From assembly GCA_009927055.1 (NCBI GenBank), contig RFNS01000301.1, positions 1 through 49,357 of the forward strand: DNA of 49,357 nucleotides, in the 5' to 3' direction. How positions within the stretch are numbered: the first letter of the stretch is position 1; each line of letters begins with the position of its first letter. This document shows positions 36,343 to 44,691 of this stretch, piece after piece. Both the position numbers and the translations under genes were made by a program. The notes under the pieces are model-generated. The model was not told where the DNA came from and did no database searches. It worked only from the letters and a program-made list of their open reading frames with translations. The DNA is from Alphaproteobacteria bacterium (GTDB taxonomy: Bacteria; Pseudomonadota; Alphaproteobacteria; UBA9219; RFNS01).

Positions 36343-36660
36343 GTGTCGATCACGCAACTTGGATGGGACGAAGCAAAAAATCTGCGCAATGCCCTGAAGC
36401 ATAGTGTAAACTTTCTGGCCATGAAGGATTTTGACTGGCACAGCGTTCTTGAATCGACCGATGATAGAAATAATTATGGAGAAACAAGATACACCGCCAT
36501 CGGTTACTTGAAGGACAGGCTGCATGTGTGTATTTATACCGAAAGAAAAGGTTTGAGGCGCATAATCAGCCTGAGAAAAGCCAACGCACGTGAGAGGAGG
36601 CTGTATGAAGAAAAAACCCAAAAAACGCGCGGCAAGCAAAAAAACCGCATTGACGAATAG
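36343..36660 (+). CDS. brnT: BrnT-family toxin (module 2)
   Basis: Paralogue of the module 1 toxin: GWDEAKNLRNALKHSVNF, DDRNNYGETRYTAIGYLKDRL and RIISLRKANARERRLYEE match position by position. At 105 aa it has a slightly longer lysine-rich C-terminus. The only plausible start is the GTG at 36343, because the codon immediately before it in frame is a stop (TAA). No ribosome site is visible; a TATTAA (36337-36342) abuts the GTG and could be a -10 box, but no convincing -35 is found. The module lies between ruvA and ruvB, antisense to both. Confidence 0.85.
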   Translation: MSITQLGWDEAKNLRNALKHSVNFLAMKDFDWHSVLESTDDRNNYGETRYTAIGYLKDRLHVCIYTERKGLRRIISLRKANARERRLYEEKTQKTRGKQKNRIDE

Positions 36661-36871
36661 TGTCATTGATTCTGAAAGTCCCGAACTCGATCGTGCATGG
36701 TTTTCGCGCGCTAAGCGCATGTCGCAAAAACGACGCGCTGCCGCCGTGGAGATGCCCGCACGATATATCCCCCTCGATTCCGACGTGCTGAAATTTTTTG
36801 AACGTGGCACAGGCAATGTCGCCTTGCGTGTGAATAAAACATTGCGCGCCATAATCGACGCTGTGAAATAA
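36605..36871 (+). CDS. brnA: BrnA-family antitoxin (module 2)
   Basis: 88-aa ribbon-helix-helix antitoxin. The N-terminus is strongly basic (MKKKPKKRAASKK), the middle has WFSRAKRMSQKRRAAAVEMP, and the C-terminal RHH region reads RYIPLDSDVLKFFERGTGN, then VALRVNKTLRAIIDAVK, comparable to module 1. GAGGAGG (36594-36600) lies four bases before the ATG; a GTG at 36590 in frame is less likely. It overlaps brnT by 56 bases, more than module 1. Its stop is seven bases from the convergent ruvA stop. Confidence 0.85.
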   Translation: MKKKPKKRAASKKTALTNSVIDSESPELDRAWFSRAKRMSQKRRAAAVEMPARYIPLDSDVLKFFERGTGNVALRVNKTLRAIIDAVK

Positions 36872-36878
36872 TCGGCGC

Positions 36879-37508
36879 TCATATCGTTTCCCCCGTCAAC
36901 CGCTTGAGGGATGATTTGATGATATCGCCGACAGCGGCTTCCTCGCCCAGATCGTGTTTAACACCTGCAGCGGCCTGCCACGCCGATGTGCGCGAGAAAC
37001 CCAGACGCTCCAGCGCCAAAATCGCATCGGCATAGACGCCCGCCATCTCATGGCTTGCCACAGGGGCGGCGGCGGCTGATGGCGAGGGCGAGAGTGAGCC
37101 CACAGCCATATTCGCCACTTTATCTTTTAATTCGGTCAGCAGGCGCGTGGCCAGCTTTGGCCCCACACCATCGGCCTGCGTTAAGCGCGCTTTATCTTGC
37201 GCCATGATGGCCATTTGAAGATCAACCGGCGAAAGCGCCGATAAAATACTCAACGCCACCCGCGCGCCCACGCCCTGCACGGTGGTCAGAATCTTAAACC
37301 ATTCATGCTCGGCCGCGCTGGCAAACCCAAAAAGATGAATGGCATCCTCGCGCACCACTGTTTCAATCAGCAGCGATGCCGGCTGCCCCACGCCCATCTG
37401 TCGCAGCGTGCGCGCGCTGGCCGAGACGCGATAGCCAACCCCCTGCACATCCACAATCAGATCATGCAGCCCCAGTGTATCGATGCGCCCTGTCAGTTTG
37501 CCAATCAT
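36879..37508 (-). CDS. ruvA: Holliday junction DNA-binding protein RuvA
   Basis: Tetrameric partner that targets RuvB to four-way junctions. The 209 residues start MIGKLTGRIDTLGLHDLIVDV, typical of RuvA, with the OB-fold domain I. Domain II contains two helix-hairpin-helix motifs (LTTVQGVGARVALSIL and LTQADGVGPKLATRLL). Domain III, which binds RuvB, is the C-terminal 45 residues (AILALERLGFSRTSAWQAAA). The linker is rich in Ser, Pro and Ala as usual. The start is 96 bases from the divergent tolB start. ruvC is not in the window. Confidence 0.95.
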   Translation of the reverse strand: MIGKLTGRIDTLGLHDLIVDVQGVGYRVSASARTLRQMGVGQPASLLIETVVREDAIHLFGFASAAEHEWFKILTTVQGVGARVALSILSALSPVDLQMAIMAQDKARLTQADGVGPKLATRLLTELKDKVANMAVGSLSPSPSAAAAPVASHEMAGVYADAILALERLGFSRTSAWQAAAGVKHDLGEEAAVGDIIKSSLKRLTGETI

Positions 37509-37604
37509 GATTCGATCTTATCGAACCACACCGCCCCCGCCAAACGTATCAAAAAATTTGAAACGCGCCACGATGTCGCCTAAGTTAACAGTCAAGGAAT
37601 CATC

Positions 37605-38909
37605 ATGCGCCTTCTGCTCTCACTCCTCTTTGTGGTTTTTGCGTTTCCGGCTTTGGCCGAGTTGCGGGTGGATATCACCCGCGGCGTTGTCGAACCCATC
37701 CCCATCGCCATTCCCGAATTTGCGGGCAGCAACGCCAAAAGTGCCCAGGTGGGGCGCGATCTTGTGCGCGTGATTGGCAATAACCTCACCCGCTCTGGCC
37801 TTTTCAGCACAATTGATCCACGCAGTTTTATTCAAGATGCTGAAAGCCTGCAAAATCAACCCCGCTTCCCCGATTGGCGGGTGCTGAATGCTCAGGCCCT
37901 GGTGGTGGGCAAGGTTGTGCCGCAATCTGATGGGCGTTTAAGGGTTGAATTCAGGCTGTGGGATGTGTTTGGCGAAAAGCAAATGGCCGGCCTTGCCTAT
38001 TTCACCACGCCGCAAAACTGGCGTCGCATTGCCCACATCATCAGCGATGCCATTTACAAACGCATTACCGGCGAAGATGGTTATTTTGATACGCGCATTG
38101 TCTATGTCTCTGAAACAGGCCCCGGCACCGCGCGTGTGAAACGCCTGGCCATTATGGATCAGGACGGCGAAAACCACCGGTTTTTAACCGATGGCCGCGC
38201 CATTGTGCTCACCCCGCGCTTTTCTCCCACCGCGCAAGAAATTACCTATATGGCCTATTATAATAACAAGCCGCGGGTTTATCTGTTTAACCTTGAAACT
38301 GGCCGACAAGAATTGCTGGGAAATTTCCCCAACATGACCTTCGCCCCGCGCTTCTCGCCCGATGGCAACAGGGTTGTTTTTTCACTGTCGAATGGTGCGG
38401 GCGGCAGCAACATCCACACCATGGATTTGCGCACACGCCAAACCAAGCGCGTGACCAACGACAGCAGCATCAGCACATCGCCCAGCTTTTCGCCCGATGG
38501 CAAGCGCATAACGTTTGAAAGCGATCGCGGCGGCAGCCAGCAGATTTATGTGATGGATTCTGGCGGCGGCAACGTGCAACGCATCAGCTTTGGCGATGGG
38601 CGATATTCAACGCCTGTGTGGTCGCCGCGCGGCGATCTCATCGCCTTTACCAAAATGCATCGCGGCAGTTTCTATATCGGCGTGATGCGGCCCGATGGCA
38701 GTGGCGAGCGTTTACTCAGCGAATCCTTCCACGTGGAAGGGCCAACCTGGGCGCCCAACGGCCGTGTGCTGATGTTCTTTAAGCAGCGCAGCACCTCACG
38801 CGGGGCCACATCGCGCATGTATTCGATCGACCTGACGGGCTATAACGAACGCGAAGTCCCCACACCGCTCGATGCCAGCGATCCTGCCTGGTCGCCCCTG
38901 TTGCCTTAA
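37605..38909 (+). CDS. tolB: Tol-Pal periplasmic protein TolB
   Basis: 434-residue periplasmic protein with a clear signal peptide ([18 protein letters not shown], cleavage before ELRVD). The N-terminal alpha/beta domain (about 20-165) is followed by a six-bladed propeller with repeated [26 protein letters not shown] and [10 protein letters not shown] motifs. It binds Pal and TolA. AAGGA lies seven bases before the ATG. It is on the opposite strand from tolQRA and lies on the far side of ruvA; pal, usually the next gene, is absent from the window. Confidence 0.95.
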   Translation: MRLLLSLLFVVFAFPALAELRVDITRGVVEPIPIAIPEFAGSNAKSAQVGRDLVRVIGNNLTRSGLFSTIDPRSFIQDAESLQNQPRFPDWRVLNAQALVVGKVVPQSDGRLRVEFRLWDVFGEKQMAGLAYFTTPQNWRRIAHIISDAIYKRITGEDGYFDTRIVYVSETGPGTARVKRLAIMDQDGENHRFLTDGRAIVLTPRFSPTAQEITYMAYYNNKPRVYLFNLETGRQELLGNFPNMTFAPRFSPDGNRVVFSLSNGAGGSNIHTMDLRTRQTKRVTNDSSISTSPSFSPDGKRITFESDRGGSQQIYVMDSGGGNVQRISFGDGRYSTPVWSPRGDLIAFTKMHRGSFYIGVMRPDGSGERLLSESFHVEGPTWAPNGRVLMFFKQRSTSRGATSRMYSIDLTGYNEREVPTPLDASDPAWSPLLP

Positions 38910-38944
38910 AGGTCAGCGCTTATAAGAGATCGAGCGCAATAAAC

Positions 38945-39430
38945 TCAATACGCTCCGCAGCTGCTCATGCGGTCGATCCAGTGCTGGCTGGCAAAGGGGC
39001 GCTGGCCATTCGCCTTCAACCACTCGTTCTGGATGATATAGGCTTCATACTCTTTCGCATCGTTACAGGCGTATTTGCGCTTATTAAACATTTGAACGTG
39101 GTGCACCAACTCGTGCACAAGCAGGCTTAACTTTGTGGGGTCGGTGTGAGACCAATCATCATCACCCAAAATCACCGAACCCGGAATATAGAGCGCGCGC
39201 GCATCGGCATAACTGACACCCGCCATGTTCATGACCAGATCAAATCGATCGCGGCTGGCCATCACCACGGGCAACGATGGCGCCCGCGCGCCCATTCTTG
39301 CCTCGACCCATGAAAGAACCTGACGCACCAGCTTGGGATCAACCCGACGATCGGACGCTTCGGCCACATTACCAAAACTTGCCACCGTCATCATCAAAGC
39401 AAACAAACCCAAAAGAATTTTCTTGCTCAT
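38945..39430 (-). CDS. Small secreted HExxH protein, putative metallopeptidase
   Basis: 161 aa with a signal peptide (MSKKILLGLFALMMTVASFG, with cleavage probably after AEA at about residue 25). The zinc motif HELVH is in SLLVHELVHHVQMF, and an acidic EYEAYIIQNEWL about 20 residues later could supply the third ligand, as in gluzincins. Two Cys near the C-terminus (KYACND and MSSCGAY) may form a disulfide. The domain before the motif (SYADARALYIPGSVILGDDDW) resembles small bacterial DUF families with a lone HExxH, but I cannot name one with certainty. It is convergent with tolB. No other active-site elements are visible. Confidence 0.75.
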   Translation of the reverse strand: MSKKILLGLFALMMTVASFGNVAEASDRRVDPKLVRQVLSWVEARMGARAPSLPVVMASRDRFDLVMNMAGVSYADARALYIPGSVILGDDDWSHTDPTKLSLLVHELVHHVQMFNKRKYACNDAKEYEAYIIQNEWLKANGQRPFASQHWIDRMSSCGAY

Positions 39431-39608
39431 GCTTTCCCCCGAAATCGTTTCTCAATATGGGGAAAGTGTAGTGTTAACGTCTTGAACGGGTGCTTAAAGA
39501 TGTTTCGAGATTTTGAATTCTAAACATCGATCAAATTTTATCTAAAATTGATGGAAAACAGGTGCGAGGTTAGGTGGTAAAATAAAGTTTACCCTGTCTG
39601 CCATCTTC

Positions 39609-39634
39609 AAAAAAAGGGCCTAAAACGCGCCCTT
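39609..39634 (-). terminator. Rho-independent terminator overlapping the end of the 39620 gene
   Basis: On the minus strand AAGGGC (39634-39629) pairs with GCCCTT (39619-39614) across a nine-base loop, followed by T residues to 39609. The stop codon of the sugar transferase (39622-39620) lies inside the loop. Stem, loop and U-tract are as expected for an intrinsic terminator; the overlap with the stop codon is slightly unusual. Confidence 0.65.
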
Positions 39635-41044
39635 GCGGCCCAAAACAACGGGGATTGTTTTGGCAATGATGGCAATATCGTGCCACAGGCTCCAATTGCG
39701 CACATACCAGCTATCCAGCGCCACGCGCCGCTCAAAACTCAGCTGATTGCGGCCCGACACCTGCCAAAGGCCCGTAATACCCGGCTTCACGCGATGATAA
39801 TGCGCAATATCTTTTCCAAACCGCTCGGCCTCCACCACCATGGCGGGGCGCGGGCCCACCAAACTCATGTCCCCTTTGATCACATTCATCAGCTGCGGCA
39901 ATTCATCCAAACTTGTGCGCCTTAAAAAACGGCCAAGAGCCGTGACGCGCGGATCGTTTGAAAGTTTTCGATGCGTTTGCCAGCGCTCGGCCTCCTCGGC
40001 GTGCTGCGCCAAATAATCGGCCAGAATTTTTTCGCCATTCATCACCATGGTGCGGAATTTCAGGCAATCAAAAACTTTACCATCGGCCCCGATGCGCTGA
40101 TCACGATAAAGAGCCGGCCCGCCATCGCGCCTGATGAACACCGCCGTGATGATGAAAAATGGCAGCAGCACCGCCATGCCCAGCAGCGATGCTGACAAAT
40201 CAAACAAACGCTTAATCGCTTGCGGTACCGGTTCTTCCAGCCTGTTGACGCGCGACAGCAGCATGACATCGTGATTGAAAAAATAGGTGGGCTCCATGCC
40301 CAGCACCGGCAGGCCGCGCAGGGGCGGACAAATGGCAAACGGAATATCACCGCGCGTCAATTCGGTCATCGCGTGCTCGGTTTCTGATAGCGCCGCACCA
40401 TCCAGCGCGATCAACACAAAATCGGCCAAATGCCAATCGCAAAGGGTTTGCCAATCGCCCGCCTGTTTCAATTCGGGCAACAGTTGGGGCACTTCAGCCA
40501 CAATGGTGTACCCCAAACGGTGTTCCATATTCAGCGCAAACTTGGCTTCTTCGGCCGTCGCCCCCTGCCCCACCAACAAAGTGCGCACCTGCCAGCGCCC
40601 TTCTTTTTTCAGCATCCACCGCACCAAACTGCGATACACAAGAATAAACACCGCACCCATCAACCAGCCACTGATCAACCACAGTCGTGAAAAATCTTGC
40701 TTGCTGGCGAATTGCAAAAAGCTGTCAATCAGCATGCAAAACAGCATGGTGAAAATAACCTGCTCAGCCTCTGACCAGAATGTAAGGCGTTTGCGATAAT
40801 GCCCCTTGTGGCTGAACCACAGCACAGCCCCAATCATCATGCAGGCAAAAATAAGAAAACGGTCGGCGCCCAAATCATCGACACTGCGGCCCAAAAAGGC
40901 GGTGTTGATACCCGCCGCCACCGCCCACGCCGCCAGATACGAAAACAGCAGCGCGGTCATATCGGCGATTAAAAATAATCGCAAAATCTTTTTAGGATCG
41001 CGCCGCGAGATACTCGGCACTCTATCTGACTGTGGTTGCATCAT
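39620..41044 (-). CDS. Polyprenyl-phosphate sugar-1-phosphate transferase (exopolysaccharide priming enzyme)
   Basis: Priming transferase of the WcaJ/PssA family that attaches the first sugar-1-phosphate to undecaprenyl phosphate. The 474-aa protein has four N-terminal membrane helices (about 25-140), a nucleotide-binding-like domain (150-270) and a fifth helix (ASLLGMAVLLPFFIITAVF). The bacterial-sugar-transferase domain follows: DGGPALYRDQRIGADGKVFDCLKFRTM, RTSLDELPQLMNVIKGDMSLVGPRP and VKPGITGLWQVSGR. Sugar specificity cannot be read. ATG ATG start at 41044. The pyruvyl transferase gene ends 69 bases upstream on the same strand. Confidence 0.93.
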   Translation of the reverse strand: MMQPQSDRVPSISRRDPKKILRLFLIADMTALLFSYLAAWAVAAGINTAFLGRSVDDLGADRFLIFACMMIGAVLWFSHKGHYRKRLTFWSEAEQVIFTMLFCMLIDSFLQFASKQDFSRLWLISGWLMGAVFILVYRSLVRWMLKKEGRWQVRTLLVGQGATAEEAKFALNMEHRLGYTIVAEVPQLLPELKQAGDWQTLCDWHLADFVLIALDGAALSETEHAMTELTRGDIPFAICPPLRGLPVLGMEPTYFFNHDVMLLSRVNRLEEPVPQAIKRLFDLSASLLGMAVLLPFFIITAVFIRRDGGPALYRDQRIGADGKVFDCLKFRTMVMNGEKILADYLAQHAEEAERWQTHRKLSNDPRVTALGRFLRRTSLDELPQLMNVIKGDMSLVGPRPAMVVEAERFGKDIAHYHRVKPGITGLWQVSGRNQLSFERRVALDSWYVRNWSLWHDIAIIAKTIPVVLGRKGAF

Positions 41045-41113
41045 GCTTCAGAATTTATCCTATCTCCTGCTGCCATCGCCTGCGCAGGCTTGTCCATTTC
41101 TGGCGCAACTTGG

Positions 41114-42250
41114 TTACGAATTCTTTACCACACCGGCCGCGCCACTGGCTGTTTGCGCAATCAATTGCAGCAATGCCTGCTCTTTCTCTCTGATTTGGGG
41201 CATTCTCGCCTCAACCCGCTGCCAGAAAGGTTGAGGATCTTTAAGCGTTTCCAACGCCTGTGTGGCCACTCTGGCCACATCAAAATCGGCCACAGGATGC
41301 AACCACGGCATAAGATCTAAATCTTGATAGGCGCCATAGCCTTTGCGCTCATAACTCAAGTGAATGGCCGGAATGCCCTGCGTCATGGCCTGCAGCGCGC
41401 CGTGCAGACGCACCGAAATCATCACGCCTTTTTCGTTGGCAGCGGCCAAATCATCGAGCGTGCGGCAAGGCGTTTCCCACCCCAGCTGGCGGTAAAAATT
41501 CTCATCATTATTATTTCTTCCAAAACTTTGCGTAATCACTTCGGCTTGGGGCAGCGCGTGCCTTAAACGCTGCAGTTGCTGCCCATAGGCGTGACGCAGA
41601 TGTTTTTGGTGTATCGGCCGCGCGCTGAGAAAAATTTTTCCCTGCGGTGATGCTGATTGGCAACCCGCAAAATGTCTGGCCAGCTTCAAAATGGCCAGAT
41701 CAGGAAAGCGATGAATGTTTGTCAGACTGCTCAATTCATAGTGCGATAAATCATCGCGCACGCACACCACATCAATGTTCCCCAGTTTGTTTTTAATCAG
41801 CTGCCCCGCCACACCATACAACGGCCCCACACTTTGCGGCAGATAAATGGTGGGAATATTCTGCTGCGCCGCCCACAGCAGCTGGGGGAAATGCGCCGCC
41901 ATCATCTTGGCCGTGGCCACGGGGTTGCCTGTGCGCCAATAGGCACCCCCCACCGCCACAATCAATGTTATTTTATGGGCCAGCGCATCGAAGCGCGCAT
42001 AGGGGAATTTTCCCAGAACAGCTGAACACATGCCAAGCCCCACGGGCACAAGCTGGCTCAGTCTTTGACAACCGGCAGTGCCCGGCACCTGAAGGGTTTG
42101 CACATGATGTGCAAACGATGCCGCATCAAGGGCGGCCACCACAATCTCTCCCTCGGCTGGAAAAAGGCGGCGCAAAAGCGCCACGGTTTCATCAACCAGC
42201 AGGGCGTCGCCCAAATTCACCCGACTATAGGCATGCGTGACAAGGATCAT
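41114..42250 (-). CDS. Polysaccharide pyruvyl transferase family protein
   Basis: Predicted to add pyruvate ketals to a polysaccharide, or a related modification. The 378 residues show the family pattern: NLGDALLVDETVALLRRLFP near the start, VCVRDDLSHYEL, FPDLAI, and the signature MISVRLHGALQAMTQGIPAIHLSYERKG (read in two parts) in the C-terminal half. It is Rossmann-like and cytoplasmic, with no helices. It lies between the priming transferase and the divergent hydrolase gene, 24 bases before the latter's start. WcaK and CsaB are the nearest well-known relatives. The acceptor sugar is not inferable. Confidence 0.85.
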   Translation of the reverse strand: MILVTHAYSRVNLGDALLVDETVALLRRLFPAEGEIVVAALDAASFAHHVQTLQVPGTAGCQRLSQLVPVGLGMCSAVLGKFPYARFDALAHKITLIVAVGGAYWRTGNPVATAKMMAAHFPQLLWAAQQNIPTIYLPQSVGPLYGVAGQLIKNKLGNIDVVCVRDDLSHYELSSLTNIHRFPDLAILKLARHFAGCQSASPQGKIFLSARPIHQKHLRHAYGQQLQRLRHALPQAEVITQSFGRNNNDENFYRQLGWETPCRTLDDLAAANEKGVMISVRLHGALQAMTQGIPAIHLSYERKGYGAYQDLDLMPWLHPVADFDVARVATQALETLKDPQPFWQRVEARMPQIREKEQALLQLIAQTASGAAGVVKNS

Positions 42251-42274
42251 GCCTTTATGTTAACCGCAGAAGTG

Positions 42275-43648
42275 ATGCGTCTGACAAGTTTGCTGCTGTG
42301 CTGTGTGTTGGCCCTGCTTGCGCAGGGGGCGATGGCCAGCAATATGCCGGTAAAACCCACCTTGGCCCAGGCTTTGGGGCTGCACATTCAGCCTTATCGC
42401 ATAACGCCGGCGCAACTTGATCATCTTAAAAATCTTGGCGTCACGTGGGTTCGTCTGCCCATTGACTGGCCAATGGTTGAATCGCCCAAAGGGGTTTATA
42501 ATTTTCATCGCCCGCAAAAATGGTACGGACCAACCTTTACCATCCACAATGTGGTGAGCAATATTATTCAACGCGGGCTGAAAGTGGTTGTGGTTTTGGG
42601 CCACGGGCATGAATATCACACAGGGGCCCGACAACCCATTGATGTGCCGAATGTGGGGCGTGAAATGACAGCGCCCGCCCCCACCACGCCCGAGCAGCAG
42701 CATTTATTCGCGCAGTTTGCCGCCGCCACCGTGCGGCATTTGACCAACAGCTTTGGCAAGGAAAATTTTATCTGGACCATTTGGAACGAGCCGCACAGCG
42801 CACGCTTTTGGTTTCCCGTGCCCGATGTGCACGCCTATGCCCGCCTGCTTTCAACCACCTGCCGATCGATACGCGAGATTGACCCATTCGCCACCATTGT
42901 GGCGCCTGGCTTCAGCACCGATACGCCTCACGATTATGCCTTCTTCAAAAGTTTGCTGAATGTCGGTGTCGATCTTGATTGTCTCGATGCGTACAGCTGG
43001 CACCCCTATCGCCGCACATGGCCTGAGACGATGGCGGATGATTATCAAAAAATGCTTGGCCTTATTGCTCAGGTCGATGGGCCGCAAAAAATTCTGGTGG
43101 GCGAGATGGGGTATCCTGTTAAACGGCACACGCCCCCGCTTGCGCCCGACACAGGCCGGCTGGATGATACAGACATGCAGCAAGCCGCCCTTTTGGCCCG
43201 CACCGCCATCACCAACCACAGGCTTGGCATCCCCCTCACCATTTGGTTTGAGTGGCAAAACAGCGGTGATGATCTGAACATTGCCGAGCATAATTTTGGT
43301 CTGATTGACTCTGCCGAGCGGTATAAACCTGCCTTCACGGTTATGAAAAATCTTCTGGCACAGTTGGGCAGCGCCACACACTGGGCAACGGTTGATACCA
43401 CCTGCAAAACCGCCATCACCGCATTGCGCACACAATTGCCGGATGGCCGCATCAAAACCATCGCGTGGAGCAACAGCCGCCCCACCGGTGTTTTTATTCA
43501 CCTTTCATCCGCACAACCCCTGATAGATTTGCTGGGCAAACCCCACGCCACCAACCCCGAAACCCCTTTCATACTTCCTTTACTGCCCGTTGTGTTGACT
43601 ACAGAGCAAGGTCAACCCCTGCCCACCCTCTCGTGCCAGAAAACATGA
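42275..43648 (+). CDS. Secreted glycoside hydrolase of clan GH-A, PslG-like
   Basis: 457 aa with a signal peptide MRLTSLLLCCVLALLAQGAMA; an ATG at 42257 would add six residues. The barrel has NLGVTWVRLPIDWPMVE, the acid/base Glu172 in WTIWNEPHSARFW and the nucleophile Glu277 in ILVGEMGYPV, both catalytic carboxylates of retaining clan A enzymes. The pattern WNEP..FW.P...YA.LL and DP.A.IVAPG resembles PslG of Pseudomonas, an endoglycosidase tied to its exopolysaccharide locus. It probably trims or releases the polymer made by the surrounding genes. The next gene overlaps by four bases (ATGA). Confidence 0.85.
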   Translation: MRLTSLLLCCVLALLAQGAMASNMPVKPTLAQALGLHIQPYRITPAQLDHLKNLGVTWVRLPIDWPMVESPKGVYNFHRPQKWYGPTFTIHNVVSNIIQRGLKVVVVLGHGHEYHTGARQPIDVPNVGREMTAPAPTTPEQQHLFAQFAAATVRHLTNSFGKENFIWTIWNEPHSARFWFPVPDVHAYARLLSTTCRSIREIDPFATIVAPGFSTDTPHDYAFFKSLLNVGVDLDCLDAYSWHPYRRTWPETMADDYQKMLGLIAQVDGPQKILVGEMGYPVKRHTPPLAPDTGRLDDTDMQQAALLARTAITNHRLGIPLTIWFEWQNSGDDLNIAEHNFGLIDSAERYKPAFTVMKNLLAQLGSATHWATVDTTCKTAITALRTQLPDGRIKTIAWSNSRPTGVFIHLSSAQPLIDLLGKPHATNPETPFILPLLPVVLTTEQGQPLPTLSCQKT

Positions 43649-44691
43649 ACCTATCCACCACCACCGCCCCCAAAGAAATGGGGCAGGAATTTATCAGGAT
43701 CCATGGGGTTTTCTGGTGTGTGATTTATCTTGCGCTGTATTATCCGCTACGAAATTTTTTGCCCGAAAACACCCTGCGTGATGCCGAACTGATTGCAGAA
43801 TTGATGCAAAGCGGCACCGGCAGCCAATCGCAATCGTTCATCTATACCGCCGCACTGCTCGATGCCATTCCAGAATTCGCGCAAGATATTTTTGTGAATA
43901 TCATCGGGTGCACCACCATTCTGCTTATCACGCTCAACCTGCGGCGCGCGCTCTCTTTTTTCATCGCGCCGCTTATTGTGCTTCCGTTGATGGTCACCAA
44001 CATCATGAGCCCGACGAAAGAAACCATTGTGCTGATGATGGGGTTGATTATTTTTTTCACGGCCCACAAAAGCAATCATCCTGGCAAACTTCTGTTCACC
44101 ATCATTTTTCTTTACGGCGCCTATGGCGCAACCATTCGCATTTATTATCTCCTTATCCTTGCCCTGCTGTTGTGTTTTTATGTGTGGCCCAAGCTGCCCA
44201 TCATTGCCAAGGCTGTATTGCTGGCGGCGCTGGGGGTTGCGCTGCTGCTGCTTCCGCCTGAACTGTATGAAGCGCTGCAGGGCAGTCGCGATAAAGTGGC
44301 CACCTATTTCAGCACCACAAGCCAGCATATTGTGCGCACGTTTTTTGATAATCCTTTTCCGCCCGATAATTTTTGGCATTTTCTGCTGAATTATGGCAAC
44401 GCCGTGATGATTTTGAACATGCCGCTGATATTGTTCCAAACGTGGAAAGAATGGTTGCTGCTCATCAACGTGATTGTGTGGTGGTATCTCACCTTTGTGG
44501 GATTACAAAAACTGAAGGGCAATTTACTTATCCTCACGCAACTTTTTTTCTCTCACCTGCTTGTTTTACAGTTGTTCGAACCTGATCTGGGCAGTTATCT
44601 GCGCCACGCCAGCAGTGTGTTCATTTATCTTGTTCCGGCGTTGCTGGGCACCGAAAGTCGTTTGTGGGCCCGGCCCGCCGCCGCGTCATGA
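43645..44691 (+). CDS. Wzy-like polysaccharide polymerase candidate, polytopic membrane protein
   Basis: 348 aa with about nine hydrophobic helices (FWCVIYLALYYPL, LLITLNLRRALSFF, LLFTIIFLYGAYGATIRIYYL and others) and a periplasmic loop with LPPELYEALQGSRDKVATYF. It belongs to the loosely conserved EpsG/Wzy-type membrane proteins; no catalytic residues can be pinned down. Its position between a secreted hydrolase and a Wzx-like flippase, with ATGA overlaps on both sides, is the main support for polymerase function. Lack of sequence conservation is usual in this class. Confidence 0.6.
   Translation: MNLSTTTAPKEMGQEFIRIHGVFWCVIYLALYYPLRNFLPENTLRDAELIAELMQSGTGSQSQSFIYTAALLDAIPEFAQDIFVNIIGCTTILLITLNLRRALSFFIAPLIVLPLMVTNIMSPTKETIVLMMGLIIFFTAHKSNHPGKLLFTIIFLYGAYGATIRIYYLLILALLLCFYVWPKLPIIAKAVLLAALGVALLLLPPELYEALQGSRDKVATYFSTTSQHIVRTFFDNPFPPDNFWHFLLNYGNAVMILNMPLILFQTWKEWLLLINVIVWWYLTFVGLQKLKGNLLILTQLFFSHLLVLQLFEPDLGSYLRHASSVFIYLVPALLGTESRLWARPAAAS

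Noticed and set aside
36262-36882. Open frame of 206 codons on the minus strand across the second brnTA module
   Set aside because: It is antisense to two genes with clear BrnT and BrnA family features, has no ribosome site and shows no protein-like pattern.
43747-44439. 230-codon minus-strand frame
   Set aside because: Antisense to the Wzy-like gene, whose hydrophobic helices and ATGA couplings are convincing.
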